NCBI GenBank assembly: GCA_934515035.1
Contig: CAKSXP010000128.1
Location: forward strand, 1-5,787
Source of the DNA: an uncultured Oscillospiraceae bacterium
Lineage (GTDB): Bacteria > Bacillota > Clostridia > Oscillospirales > Oscillospiraceae
Length of the DNA: 5,787 nt
Direction: 5' to 3'
The translations under genes were made by a program, and so were the position numbers. Numbering within the stretch: the first letter of the stretch is position 1; each line of letters opens with the position of its first letter. This document shows, piece by piece, positions 1 to 5,118 of the stretch. The notes below the pieces were generated by a model that did no database searches, had not been told where the DNA came from, and worked only from the letters and a program-made list of their open reading frames with translations.

Positions 1-1
1 G

Positions 2-568
2 GTCGAGGCTTCAAAGGAAGTTGCGCTTTCCGTCGATATAATTTACGCTCCGGAAACAGGAAGCGAAAACGCGATAGTTACAATAGAGCCGTCTGCGATC
101 ACGATTGTCGGAGATGCGGAACTCCTTGCCGGGATCAACAGGATATCTCTCGGACAGATCGACCTGTCCGATGTCGACGGCGTGTTTGAGAAAACATACC
201 CCATCGTTCTGGATAACGGAATCAAGAACCAGTCGGGCACTACGGAGGCTCAGGTGACCGTTGAGATACGCGGACTGGAGACAAAGGAGTTCATAATCAA
301 TAATTTCTCCTGCACAAACGTTCCGGAGGGATATACGGCGGATATTTTCACCAAGAGCCTGACGGTCAAAATACGCGCAGATTCCGAAACGATAAATAAG
401 ATCGCCGCCAACAACATCCGCGCGGTCGCCGATCTGACAGATTATTCTGATACGGTTGGAGATTTTACGGTTCCGGTCAAGATATATATTGCGGATTATT
501 CGGCTGCCGGAGCTGTTGGGGACTATTCGATCTACGTCTCCGTAAGCCGTGACAACGAAAAGAACTAG
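2..568 (+). CDS. YbbR-domain protein (CdaR-like), C-terminal part
   Basis: The reading frame is open from the left edge, so the start and any N-terminal membrane anchor lie outside the window; 188 residues are visible. They show one YbbR repeat (about residues 1-90) followed by a second (about 91-183). Each carries the repeat's usual features: a 'P-x-x-V/I-x-V-x-G/A' type strand (PSAITIVGD at 30-38; KSLTVKIRAD at 119-127) followed by an 'I..DL' strand (GQIDLSDV; AVADLTDY). The second repeat begins with the typical 'NVPEGY' turn at 106-111. In Firmicutes, YbbR proteins such as CdaR are extracytoplasmic, membrane-anchored partners of the diadenylate cyclase CdaA and modulate c-di-AMP synthesis. 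That role is inferred here, because cdaA would lie upstream and is not visible. The tail after the last strand is short and polar. The next gene starts 21 bases after the stop, consistent with an operon. Confidence 0.85.
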   Translation, partial: VEASKEVALSVDIIYAPETGSENAIVTIEPSAITIVGDAELLAGINRISLGQIDLSDVDGVFEKTYPIVLDNGIKNQSGTTEAQVTVEIRGLETKEFIINNFSCTNVPEGYTADIFTKSLTVKIRADSETINKIAANNIRAVADLTDYSDTVGDFTVPVKIYIADYSAAGAVGDYSIYVSVSRDNEKN

Positions 569-575
569 CCGCTGT

Positions 576-582
576 AAAGGAG
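576..582 (+). promoter_or_regulatory. Shine-Dalgarno site fixing a TTG start
   Basis: AAAGGAG lies 7 bases before the TTG at 590. There is no ATG or GTG nearby in frame, and the family's conserved N-terminal region starts immediately after this codon. The site therefore decides the start of the RseC-family gene. Confidence 0.75.
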
Positions 583-589
583 CTATATA

Positions 590-997
590 TTGACACAGCA
601 AGCAGTTGTAACTGAGTTATATGACGATGGCTATGCCCTGGTCGCAGTACAGCGGGGAACAGCCTGCGGAGGTGCGTGCGAGTCCTGCGGCGGGACCTGC
701 GCCTATGGGCGCACGCTCTCCGTAAAAGCGATAAACAGCGTGTCGGCTGCCGTCGGAGACAGCGTGACTATCGAGAGTCGTTCCTCCCAGGTGATCGGAA
801 AGGCGGCGCTGGTCTATCTGGTTCCACTGATCGCCTTTTTTGCGGGGTATTTTCTGGCCTCGGCGTTCAGTCTGCCGGATGCGGCTGAGATAATAATAAG
901 CATTGCCGCGTTCTTTGCGGGCACAGCTCTTGTAGTGCTTCTGAACAGACGGCGCAGAAGCCGGGCCATCGAATTTGAGATTATCGGTATAAACTGA
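590..997 (+). CDS. SoxR-reducing system protein RseC family
   Basis: This 135-residue protein has the RseC/MucC layout: a short N-terminal soluble domain (about 1-65) containing a cysteine cluster, then two hydrophobic segments (about 72-93 and 100-119), then a basic stretch (120-125, five arginines) expected to face the cytoplasm. The cysteines are C26, C30, C33 and C37 (C-x3-C-x2-C-x3-C) in a glycine-rich loop and could bind an Fe-S cluster or metal. In Escherichia coli, RseC belongs to the Rsx system that keeps SoxR reduced, and it also affects sigma-E signalling. In Clostridia, homologues often accompany Rnf-type electron transport, but no rnf gene is in this window. The start is TTG, supported by a strong ribosome site 7 bases upstream. 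The stop overlaps the next start by one base, so translational coupling is likely. Family assignment is good; the exact role here is unknown. Confidence 0.85.
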   Translation: MTQQAVVTELYDDGYALVAVQRGTACGGACESCGGTCAYGRTLSVKAINSVSAAVGDSVTIESRSSQVIGKAALVYLVPLIAFFAGYFLASAFSLPDAAEIIISIAAFFAGTALVVLLNRRRRSRAIEFEIIGIN

Positions 998-1854
998 TGT
1001 TTGGATATATCCGGCCGGTAAAAGAAGAACTGAGCGAGAGTGAATATGAGCTGTTTCGTTCGGTTTACTGCGGACTGTGCCACTGTATGAAAAAGAGATG
1101 CGGATTTGCTTCGCGGTTTACTGTGAACTTCGATTTCGTTTTTATGGCCATGCTCCTGAGCGGAAAAGAGGGGGCGGCATGTACTTCCCGCAGATGTATC
1201 GCGCACCCGTTCAGACCCAGAAAATGCCGCTGTTCTTCAGCGCTTGATGATGCCGCAGATATGAGCGTCATATTGAGCTACCTCAAGCTTGACGATAATG
1301 TCAGAGACGAGAAGTTCCTGCGCTCGCTCCCATCCAGACTGGCCATGCTGTGCCTGAGGCGGGGATATAAAAAGGCGTGCAGGAATAAGCCCGGCTTTGC
1401 TGCTGCCGCCCGGTCCCGGCTGACGGAACTGGAACGCTTGGAAAATGAAAACTGCTGCTCCATTGACCTTCCTGCGGACAAGTTTGCACTTATTCTTGCA
1501 GAGGCGGCATCCGCTGCACCTGATAAGGATCGGGAAAGGGTGCTGAGATATCTGTTTTACCACATCGGCAGACTTATTTATATCATTGATGCGATAGATG
1601 ACATTCCCGACGATATGGAGGAAGGCTCCTATAACGCCGTTTCACGCAGATTTGAGTTGAGCCTGCCTGAACTTGATGATGAATCGGCACAAAGTCTCGA
1701 CATTACCATAAGGCATTCGATCAATCTTATTGCAAGCGATTATCAGCTGCTTTCGGAGACCGGGTACTCGGGTATACTTACAAACATAATTTATCTTGGA
1801 CTGCCTGCTGTGGCTTCCGAAGTGCTGCGGAGCAGATTGAGAGATAAAAGCTGA
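997..1854 (+). CDS. DUF5685 family protein
   Basis: A 285-residue protein recognised as DUF5685 by its N-terminus 'MFGYIRP', the 'YCGLC' motif (24-28), the 'NFDFVFMAML' segment (44-53), 'C-x2-HP' (C67, H70, P71), 'YLKLDDNVRDE' (95-105) and 'GRLIYIIDAIDD' (191-202) followed by more acidic residues and 'YN' at 212-213. The function of the family is not established. Cysteines are concentrated in the first 80 residues (C25, C28, C30, C35, C62, C67, C77, C79), suggesting a metal or Fe-S site. The rest looks alpha-helical. The two aspartate-rich motifs, D99/D100-x3-D104 and D198...D202-x3-D206, resemble those of squalene/phytoene synthases; this is my inference. No strong Shine-Dalgarno sequence precedes the ATG, which overlaps the upstream stop (TGATG), so coupled translation from the RseC-family gene is likely. 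A J-domain gene follows 55 bases later. Confidence 0.85.
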   Translation: MFGYIRPVKEELSESEYELFRSVYCGLCHCMKKRCGFASRFTVNFDFVFMAMLLSGKEGAACTSRRCIAHPFRPRKCRCSSALDDAADMSVILSYLKLDDNVRDEKFLRSLPSRLAMLCLRRGYKKACRNKPGFAAAARSRLTELERLENENCCSIDLPADKFALILAEAASAAPDKDRERVLRYLFYHIGRLIYIIDAIDDIPDDMEEGSYNAVSRRFELSLPELDDESAQSLDITIRHSINLIASDYQLLSETGYSGILTNIIYLGLPAVASEVLRSRLRDKS

Positions 1855-1909
1855 CAGGCGGCAGAGTGCAGCTTTCGAACTGATATTAAATAATAACTGG
1901 AGATAAAGA

Positions 1910-2539
1910 ATGAACGACCCTTACAAGATTCTTGGCGTATCACCGAGCGCCAGTGATGAAGAGATAAAAAAAGCTTACCACGAGCTTGCAAGAAAATATC
2001 ATCCCGATAATTATCATGACAATCCTCTCGCGGATCTTGCGCAGGAGAAGATGAAGGAAATCAACGAAGCGTATGATACGCTCACCAAAAACGGCGGGGC
2101 ATACCGCAAAACCGGTAACGGAGGAGGCGCAAACGCCTATCAGAGCACCGGATATTCGCAACGCAGCGGAAGCGACAGCGAGATTTATGAAAGAGTCCGG
2201 AGATGTCTCAACAGAGGCGATGTCAATGAAGCGGAGCGCCTTTTGAACACAATCGACAGCTGCGGCGCCGAGTGGAATTTTCTTATGGGCAGCGTGTGTT
2301 ACCGCAAGGGCTGGCTGGACGAGGCAGACCGCTATTTTCAGAACGCGGTTGCGATAGAACCGAACAATCCGGAATACAGACAGGCGGTTTCTTTTATGCG
2401 CTCCGGAGGGAATGCATACCGACCGGCAAGAGGCGGAGCATATTCCGATGGGGATGGCATGTGCAGTGTCTGCACAACGCTTCTGGCGGCCGACTGCTGC
2501 TGTGAGTGTATGGGCGGAGACCTGATACCTTGCTGCTGA
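1910..2539 (+). CDS. J-domain protein with TPR-like region and cysteine-rich tail
   Basis: A 209-residue co-chaperone-like protein. Residues 3-60 form a complete J domain ('DPYKILGV', the HPD triad at 31-33, and 'INEAYDTL' in helix IV), which should stimulate DnaK ATPase activity. A glycine-rich linker (about 62-90) leads to a helical region at 91-165 that reads as TPR-like ('[10 protein letters not shown]', '[23 protein letters not shown]'). The last 25 residues hold eight cysteines (C185, C188, C196, C197, C198, C200, C208, C209) around 'MGGDLI', and the protein ends in CC. It lacks the zinc-finger and C-terminal substrate domains of true DnaJ, so it is a specialised J-protein, not DnaJ itself. 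The start is supported by TGGAG 7 bases upstream. The 55-base gap before it is AT-rich near 1881-1896 but has no convincing promoter. Its position beside the DUF5685 gene suggests it may assist that protein. Confidence 0.88.
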   Translation: MNDPYKILGVSPSASDEEIKKAYHELARKYHPDNYHDNPLADLAQEKMKEINEAYDTLTKNGGAYRKTGNGGGANAYQSTGYSQRSGSDSEIYERVRRCLNRGDVNEAERLLNTIDSCGAEWNFLMGSVCYRKGWLDEADRYFQNAVAIEPNNPEYRQAVSFMRSGGNAYRPARGGAYSDGDGMCSVCTTLLAADCCCECMGGDLIPCC

Positions 2540-2540
2540 C

Positions 2541-3056
2541 ATGAACGAACGGACTAAAAAAATAACAGTTTGCGCAATGAGTTCGGCGCTTGCCGTTGTT
2601 ATTCTGCTTTTGGCGGCGGTATTGCCGACGGGCAGGCTTGCGCTTGCGGCTGTGGCAGGGCTTTGCATGGTCCCGGCTGTGCTCAGCGGCGGAGCGGCGT
2701 TTGCCGCGGGGGCGTTCGCCGTAAGCGGAGCTGCCGCGCTTCTTTTGTCATCGGTCAAATCCATTGCCGCCGCATATCTTCTTTTTTTTGGCTGGTATCC
2801 GATCGTGAAAAGCCTGCTGGAACGGATCAAAAGCAGAGCTGCCGAACTGGGGGCAAAGCTTTTTGTGTTCAACGCCGCTCTTACGGCAGCTGTATTCCTT
2901 TTTGCCCGTGCGGTGTTTCCGGAGCTGAGCTTTTCGCAATTTGCGGGATGGACCGCGGCATTGGCGTGGCTTGCCGCCAATGCGGCTTTCTTGCTGTACG
3001 ATTTTGCAATGACCAGAATAATCTTCATGTGTCTGAATAAATTTGTCAAAAAATAG
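2541..3056 (+). CDS. Polytopic membrane protein, possibly ECF S-component-like
   Basis: 171 residues, very rich in alanine, leucine and valine, with about five to six hydrophobic segments (roughly 8-29, 32-48, 50-71, 74-86, 104-126, 134-155), so it is an integral membrane protein. The layout is N-terminal 'KKITVCAMSSALAVV', a central 'FFGWYPIVKSLLERIK' (82-97) followed by 'AKLFVFNAAL', and a basic C-terminus. It resembles small uncharacterised Clostridia proteins related to the substrate-binding S components of ECF vitamin transporters. I cannot name a substrate, and no ATPase or EcfT gene is in the window. The start lies one base after the J-protein stop and has no clear ribosome site of its own, so expression by translational coupling is likely. 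A run of eight T bases sits at 2782-2789 inside the gene. Coding status is supported by coupling, position and composition; the family assignment is tentative. Confidence 0.7.
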   Translation: MNERTKKITVCAMSSALAVVILLLAAVLPTGRLALAAVAGLCMVPAVLSGGAAFAAGAFAVSGAAALLLSSVKSIAAAYLLFFGWYPIVKSLLERIKSRAAELGAKLFVFNAALTAAVFLFARAVFPELSFSQFAGWTAALAWLAANAAFLLYDFAMTRIIFMCLNKFVKK

Positions 3057-3062
3057 CCTGAT

Positions 3063-3067
3063 GGGAG
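3063..3067 (+). promoter_or_regulatory. Shine-Dalgarno site for yicC
   Basis: GGGAG lies 8 bases before the ATG at 3076. It is only 2 bases from the ATG at 3070 and lies downstream of the ATG at 3061, so it selects 3076. That start gives the family N-terminus 'MINSMTGYG'. Confidence 0.7.
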
Positions 3068-3075
3068 TAATGATA

Positions 3076-3954
3076 ATGATAAACAGTATGACCGGATACG
3101 GCGGCGCGAAAGGTGAGAATGGCGGCATTTCCGTTGGCGTTGAATTAAAGAGCGTCAACAACCGTTATCTGGACGTTTCTGTGCGTCTGCCGCGCAATTT
3201 TCTCTTTGCTGAAGAGATGATCAAAAGCGCGGTGGCATCTTACATAACCCGGGGAAAGGTCGATGTATATGTTTCCATCGACGCTTCCGGAAGCGACACT
3301 GTTGAGGTCGTTGTAAACCGATCGTTGGCCAAAAGCTATATCAATGCAATAAGATCCATAAGCGACGACTTTTCGCTTCCTATCGGCATGGATGCCGTTT
3401 CCGTCGGCCGTTTTACGGACGTGCTCTCACTCGAGAAAAAAGAGCTGGACAAGTCCGTTGTTTCCGAGGGAATCTCCGCCGTGATCGAGCAGGCGCTGAC
3501 GGAGTTTGACGAAATGCGAATGCGCGAGGGCTCCAGACTTTGCGAAGATATCAGTGCAAGGCTTGAGACCATCGAAAAGCTTGTTTCCGTTGTAGAGGAA
3601 AGATCGCCGCTGACGGTGGAGGAATACCGCAGAAAGCTGACTGCCAAGCTCAACGAGGTGCTGGAAAACAAGGCTGTTGATGAACAGAGGATACTGACAG
3701 AAGCCGCGATTTTTGCCGATAAGATTGCTGTTGACGAAGAGACCGTCAGACTGCGCAGCCACATTTCGCAGATGAGGGGGATGCTTTCCTCCGGGTCTCC
3801 GATCGGAAGAAAGATGGGCTTTCTTATTCAGGAGTTCAACCGCGAGGCAAACACGATCGGAAGCAAATGCTCCGACGCAGAGATTTCAAAGGTCGTTGTC
3901 GATATTAAGGCGGAGATAGAAAAGATCCGCGAGCAGATACAGAACATCGAATAA
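3076..3954 (+). CDS. yicC: YicC/YloC family endoribonuclease
   Basis: A 292-residue protein matching the family length (about 290). The N-terminal YicC-like domain shows 'SMTGYG' (4-9), '[11 protein letters not shown]' (23-33) and 'RGKVDV' (59-64). The C-terminal DUF1732 part shows 'EGSRLCEDI' (151-159), '[17 protein letters not shown]' (214-230), '[12 protein letters not shown]' (253-264) and ends in the hallmark 'REQIQNIE'. YicC from Escherichia coli acts as an endoribonuclease that promotes decay of the small RNA RyhB, and B. subtilis YloC is the orthologue. RNA targets in this organism are unknown. I chose the ATG at 3076 over in-frame starts at 3043, 3061 and 3070 because of ribosome-site spacing and the conserved N-terminus; the start at 3043 would also overlap the previous gene. 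It opens a conserved block with remA, gmk, rpoZ and priA; remA follows after 14 bases. Confidence 0.96.
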   Translation: MINSMTGYGGAKGENGGISVGVELKSVNNRYLDVSVRLPRNFLFAEEMIKSAVASYITRGKVDVYVSIDASGSDTVEVVVNRSLAKSYINAIRSISDDFSLPIGMDAVSVGRFTDVLSLEKKELDKSVVSEGISAVIEQALTEFDEMRMREGSRLCEDISARLETIEKLVSVVEERSPLTVEEYRRKLTAKLNEVLENKAVDEQRILTEAAIFADKIAVDEETVRLRSHISQMRGMLSSGSPIGRKMGFLIQEFNREANTIGSKCSDAEISKVVVDIKAEIEKIREQIQNIE

Positions 3955-3960
3955 GGGGGA
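3953..3960 (+). promoter_or_regulatory. Shine-Dalgarno site for remA, overlapping the yicC stop
   Basis: The purine run AAGGGGGA overlaps the last bases of the yicC stop codon and lies 8 bases before the TTG at 3969. With no ATG upstream in the conserved frame, it supports TTG as the remA start and suggests coupling to yicC translation. Confidence 0.65.
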
Positions 3961-3968
3961 AGCGGGCT

Positions 3969-4238
3969 TTGAAGCTGATAAACATAGGGTTTGGCAACAT
4001 GGTTTCGGCTGACCGCCTTATTGCTATCGTCAGTCCGGATTCCGCGCCGATAAAGAGAATAATACAGGATGTGCGCGATAAGGGACTTTTGGTGGACGCG
4101 TCATACGGCCGACGCACAAGAGCTGTTTTGCTTATGGACAGCGGTCATGTTATCCTGTCGGCGATACAGCCGGAAACCGTTGCCGGGCGAATGACTGCCA
4201 AAGGCAGCGCTGAAACGGAGGCTGTGGACAATGAATAG
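3969..4238 (+). CDS. remA: RemA/DUF370 family DNA-binding regulator
   Basis: An 89-residue protein nearly collinear with Bacillus subtilis RemA (YlzA): '[20 protein letters not shown]' (4-23), '[16 protein letters not shown]' (24-39), '[18 protein letters not shown]' (47-64) and 'IQPETVAGR' (66-74). In B. subtilis, RemA is a ring-forming DNA-binding activator of biofilm matrix and osmoprotection genes. From memory, the functionally important B. subtilis positions R18 and P29 correspond to R16 and P27 here, both kept. The family is widespread in Clostridia, where its targets are largely undefined. The start is TTG; the only early in-frame ATG encodes M11 inside the conserved core, so it cannot be the start. 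The gene ends inside gmk, overlapping it by 8 bases in another frame. The final 15 or so residues are polar and not conserved, as usual. Confidence 0.95.
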   Translation: MKLINIGFGNMVSADRLIAIVSPDSAPIKRIIQDVRDKGLLVDASYGRRTRAVLLMDSGHVILSAIQPETVAGRMTAKGSAETEAVDNE

Positions 4239-4836
4239 AATACAAAACGGAAAACTTATCGTCATTTCCGGACCGTCCGGTGCAGGCAAAAGTACGGTCA
4301 TTTCCAAAGCAAAGGCCATGAACCATAACATGCGTTTTTCCGTTTCGGCAACGACCAGGTCTCCGAGACCCGGGGAACAGGACGGCAGAGAATATTTTTT
4401 CGTAAGTGCGGAACGCTTCGGTCAGATGATCGAGGATGGTCAGTTGCTCGAATATGCCAGCTATGTTGGAAACAGCTATGGAACTCCCCGCGAGGCGATC
4501 GAAAAAATGCTGGCAGAGGGCTGTGACGTCGTTCTTGACATTGAGGTGCAGGGTGCGGCTCAGGTAAAGGCAAGGATGCCGGAGGCCATTACTGTTTTTC
4601 TTACCAGCTCAAGCTTTGATGAACTGCGCCGCCGTCTTGAGGGGCGGGGAACAGAAACTGCCGAGCGAATTTCCGGACGGATCGCAAGAGCCCGGGAAGA
4701 GCTTAAAGAGGTCGTGAATTACGACTATATAGTTATAAACGATGATCCCGATATTGCCGCAAAAGAGCTTTGCAGCATAATAATGGCCGAAAAATGCAGA
4801 ACGGCCGACAGAATCAAACTTTTGGAGGAATGTTAA
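4231..4836 (+). CDS. gmk: Guanylate kinase
   Basis: A 201-residue enzyme of normal length that phosphorylates GMP (and dGMP) to GDP with ATP in the cytoplasm, an essential step of purine nucleotide synthesis. The P-loop is GPSGAGKST at 14-22. The GMP-binding region shows '[11 protein letters not shown]' (39-49), Y55, and '[13 protein letters not shown]' (74-86). '[13 protein letters not shown]' (101-113) is the core strand-loop, 'RLEGRGTET' with 'ERI' (135-147) is the lid region, and 'YDYIVIND' (164-171) closes the fold. The ATG is preceded by GGAGG at 4217-4221, 9 bases upstream and inside remA, whose stop lies 8 bases into gmk. Firmicute guanylate kinases are typically inhibited by (p)ppGpp; whether this one is cannot be read from sequence. 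Confidence 0.98.
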   Translation: MNRIQNGKLIVISGPSGAGKSTVISKAKAMNHNMRFSVSATTRSPRPGEQDGREYFFVSAERFGQMIEDGQLLEYASYVGNSYGTPREAIEKMLAEGCDVVLDIEVQGAAQVKARMPEAITVFLTSSSFDELRRRLEGRGTETAERISGRIARAREELKEVVNYDYIVINDDPDIAAKELCSIIMAEKCRTADRIKLLEEC

Positions 4837-4837
4837 A

Positions 4838-5062
4838 ATGATGCTTTATCCGCCCATGGCCGACCTGGTCGATAAGACCGGAAGCAAATATCAGCTTGTG
4901 AACCTTGTCGCGCGCCGCGCAAGACATATTTCCGCCGAGGCTGAGCTTGAGGGAGAAACTCTTGACGAAAAGCCGGTGTCCATTGCTATCAACGAGGTAT
5001 ATACCGGAAAACTGACTCTTAAATCCTCGGACCTCGTTTCTGAAGTTCCCGAGGAGGACTGA
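4838..5062 (+). CDS. rpoZ: DNA-directed RNA polymerase omega subunit
   Basis: A 74-residue protein of the size of Firmicute omega subunits, which bind the beta-prime subunit and help RNA polymerase assembly and stability. The conserved helical core is 'SKYQLVNLVARRARHI' (16-31), followed by 'EKPVSIAINEVYTGKL' (44-59). The N-terminus (MMLYPPMADL) lacks the Met-Ala-Arg start that contributes to the ppGpp site of the E. coli enzyme, as is usual for Firmicutes. Two adjacent ATGs exist; GGAGG at 4824-4828 is 9 bases from the first (4838) and 12 from the second (4841), so I chose the first. It begins one base after the gmk stop, with its ribosome site inside gmk. Confidence 0.95.
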   Translation: MMLYPPMADLVDKTGSKYQLVNLVARRARHISAEAELEGETLDEKPVSIAINEVYTGKLTLKSSDLVSEVPEED

Positions 5063-5070
5063 ATCTGTAA

Positions 5071-5095
5071 GCAGGGGCGTCTCTGCCGGACCGGC
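5071..5095 (+). other. Hairpin-forming spacer between rpoZ and priA
   Basis: The 56-base spacer contains a 6-bp stem (GCAGGG pairing with CTCTGC, one G-U pair, loop GCGT; 5071-5086). Directly overlapping its end is a short palindrome, GCCGG-A-CCGGC (5085-5095), which can only form a 4-bp stem with a 3-base loop. The two share bases 5085-5086, so they compete. There is no T-run after either, so this is not a standard intrinsic terminator. It may be a processing or mRNA-stability element, or chance. Confidence 0.3.
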
Positions 5096-5118
5096 TTGAC
5101 ACGGAGGTTTGCACGGAT

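Noticed and set aside
590..595. TTGACA resembling a -35 box
   Set aside because: It is formed by the TTG start codon and the following ACA codon, and no -10 element lies at suitable spacing (the nearest TATATG is 22 bases away).
1881..1897. AT-rich stretch before the J-protein gene, possible extended -10 promoter
   Set aside because: TGATATTAA matches only partly and no -35-like hexamer occurs 16-18 bases upstream. It is too weak to call, although an internal promoter here cannot be excluded.
1966..1972. A7 run in the J-domain coding region as a programmed frameshift site
   Set aside because: It encodes conserved lysines in J-domain helix II, the zero frame continues through a complete protein, and no stimulatory structure or meaningful alternative frame was seen.
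1940..3049. Long open frame (369 codons) on the minus strand opposite the J-protein and membrane-protein genes
   Set aside because: It lies antisense to a clear J-domain gene and an alanine-rich gene. Its translation is low-complexity Ala/Ser/Arg with no recognisable domain, as expected from the codon bias of the sense genes.
3043..3075. Earlier in-frame starts for yicC (TTG 3043, ATG 3061, ATG 3070)
   Set aside because: They lack a well-spaced ribosome site and would add residues before the conserved MINSMTGYG; 3043 also overlaps the preceding gene.
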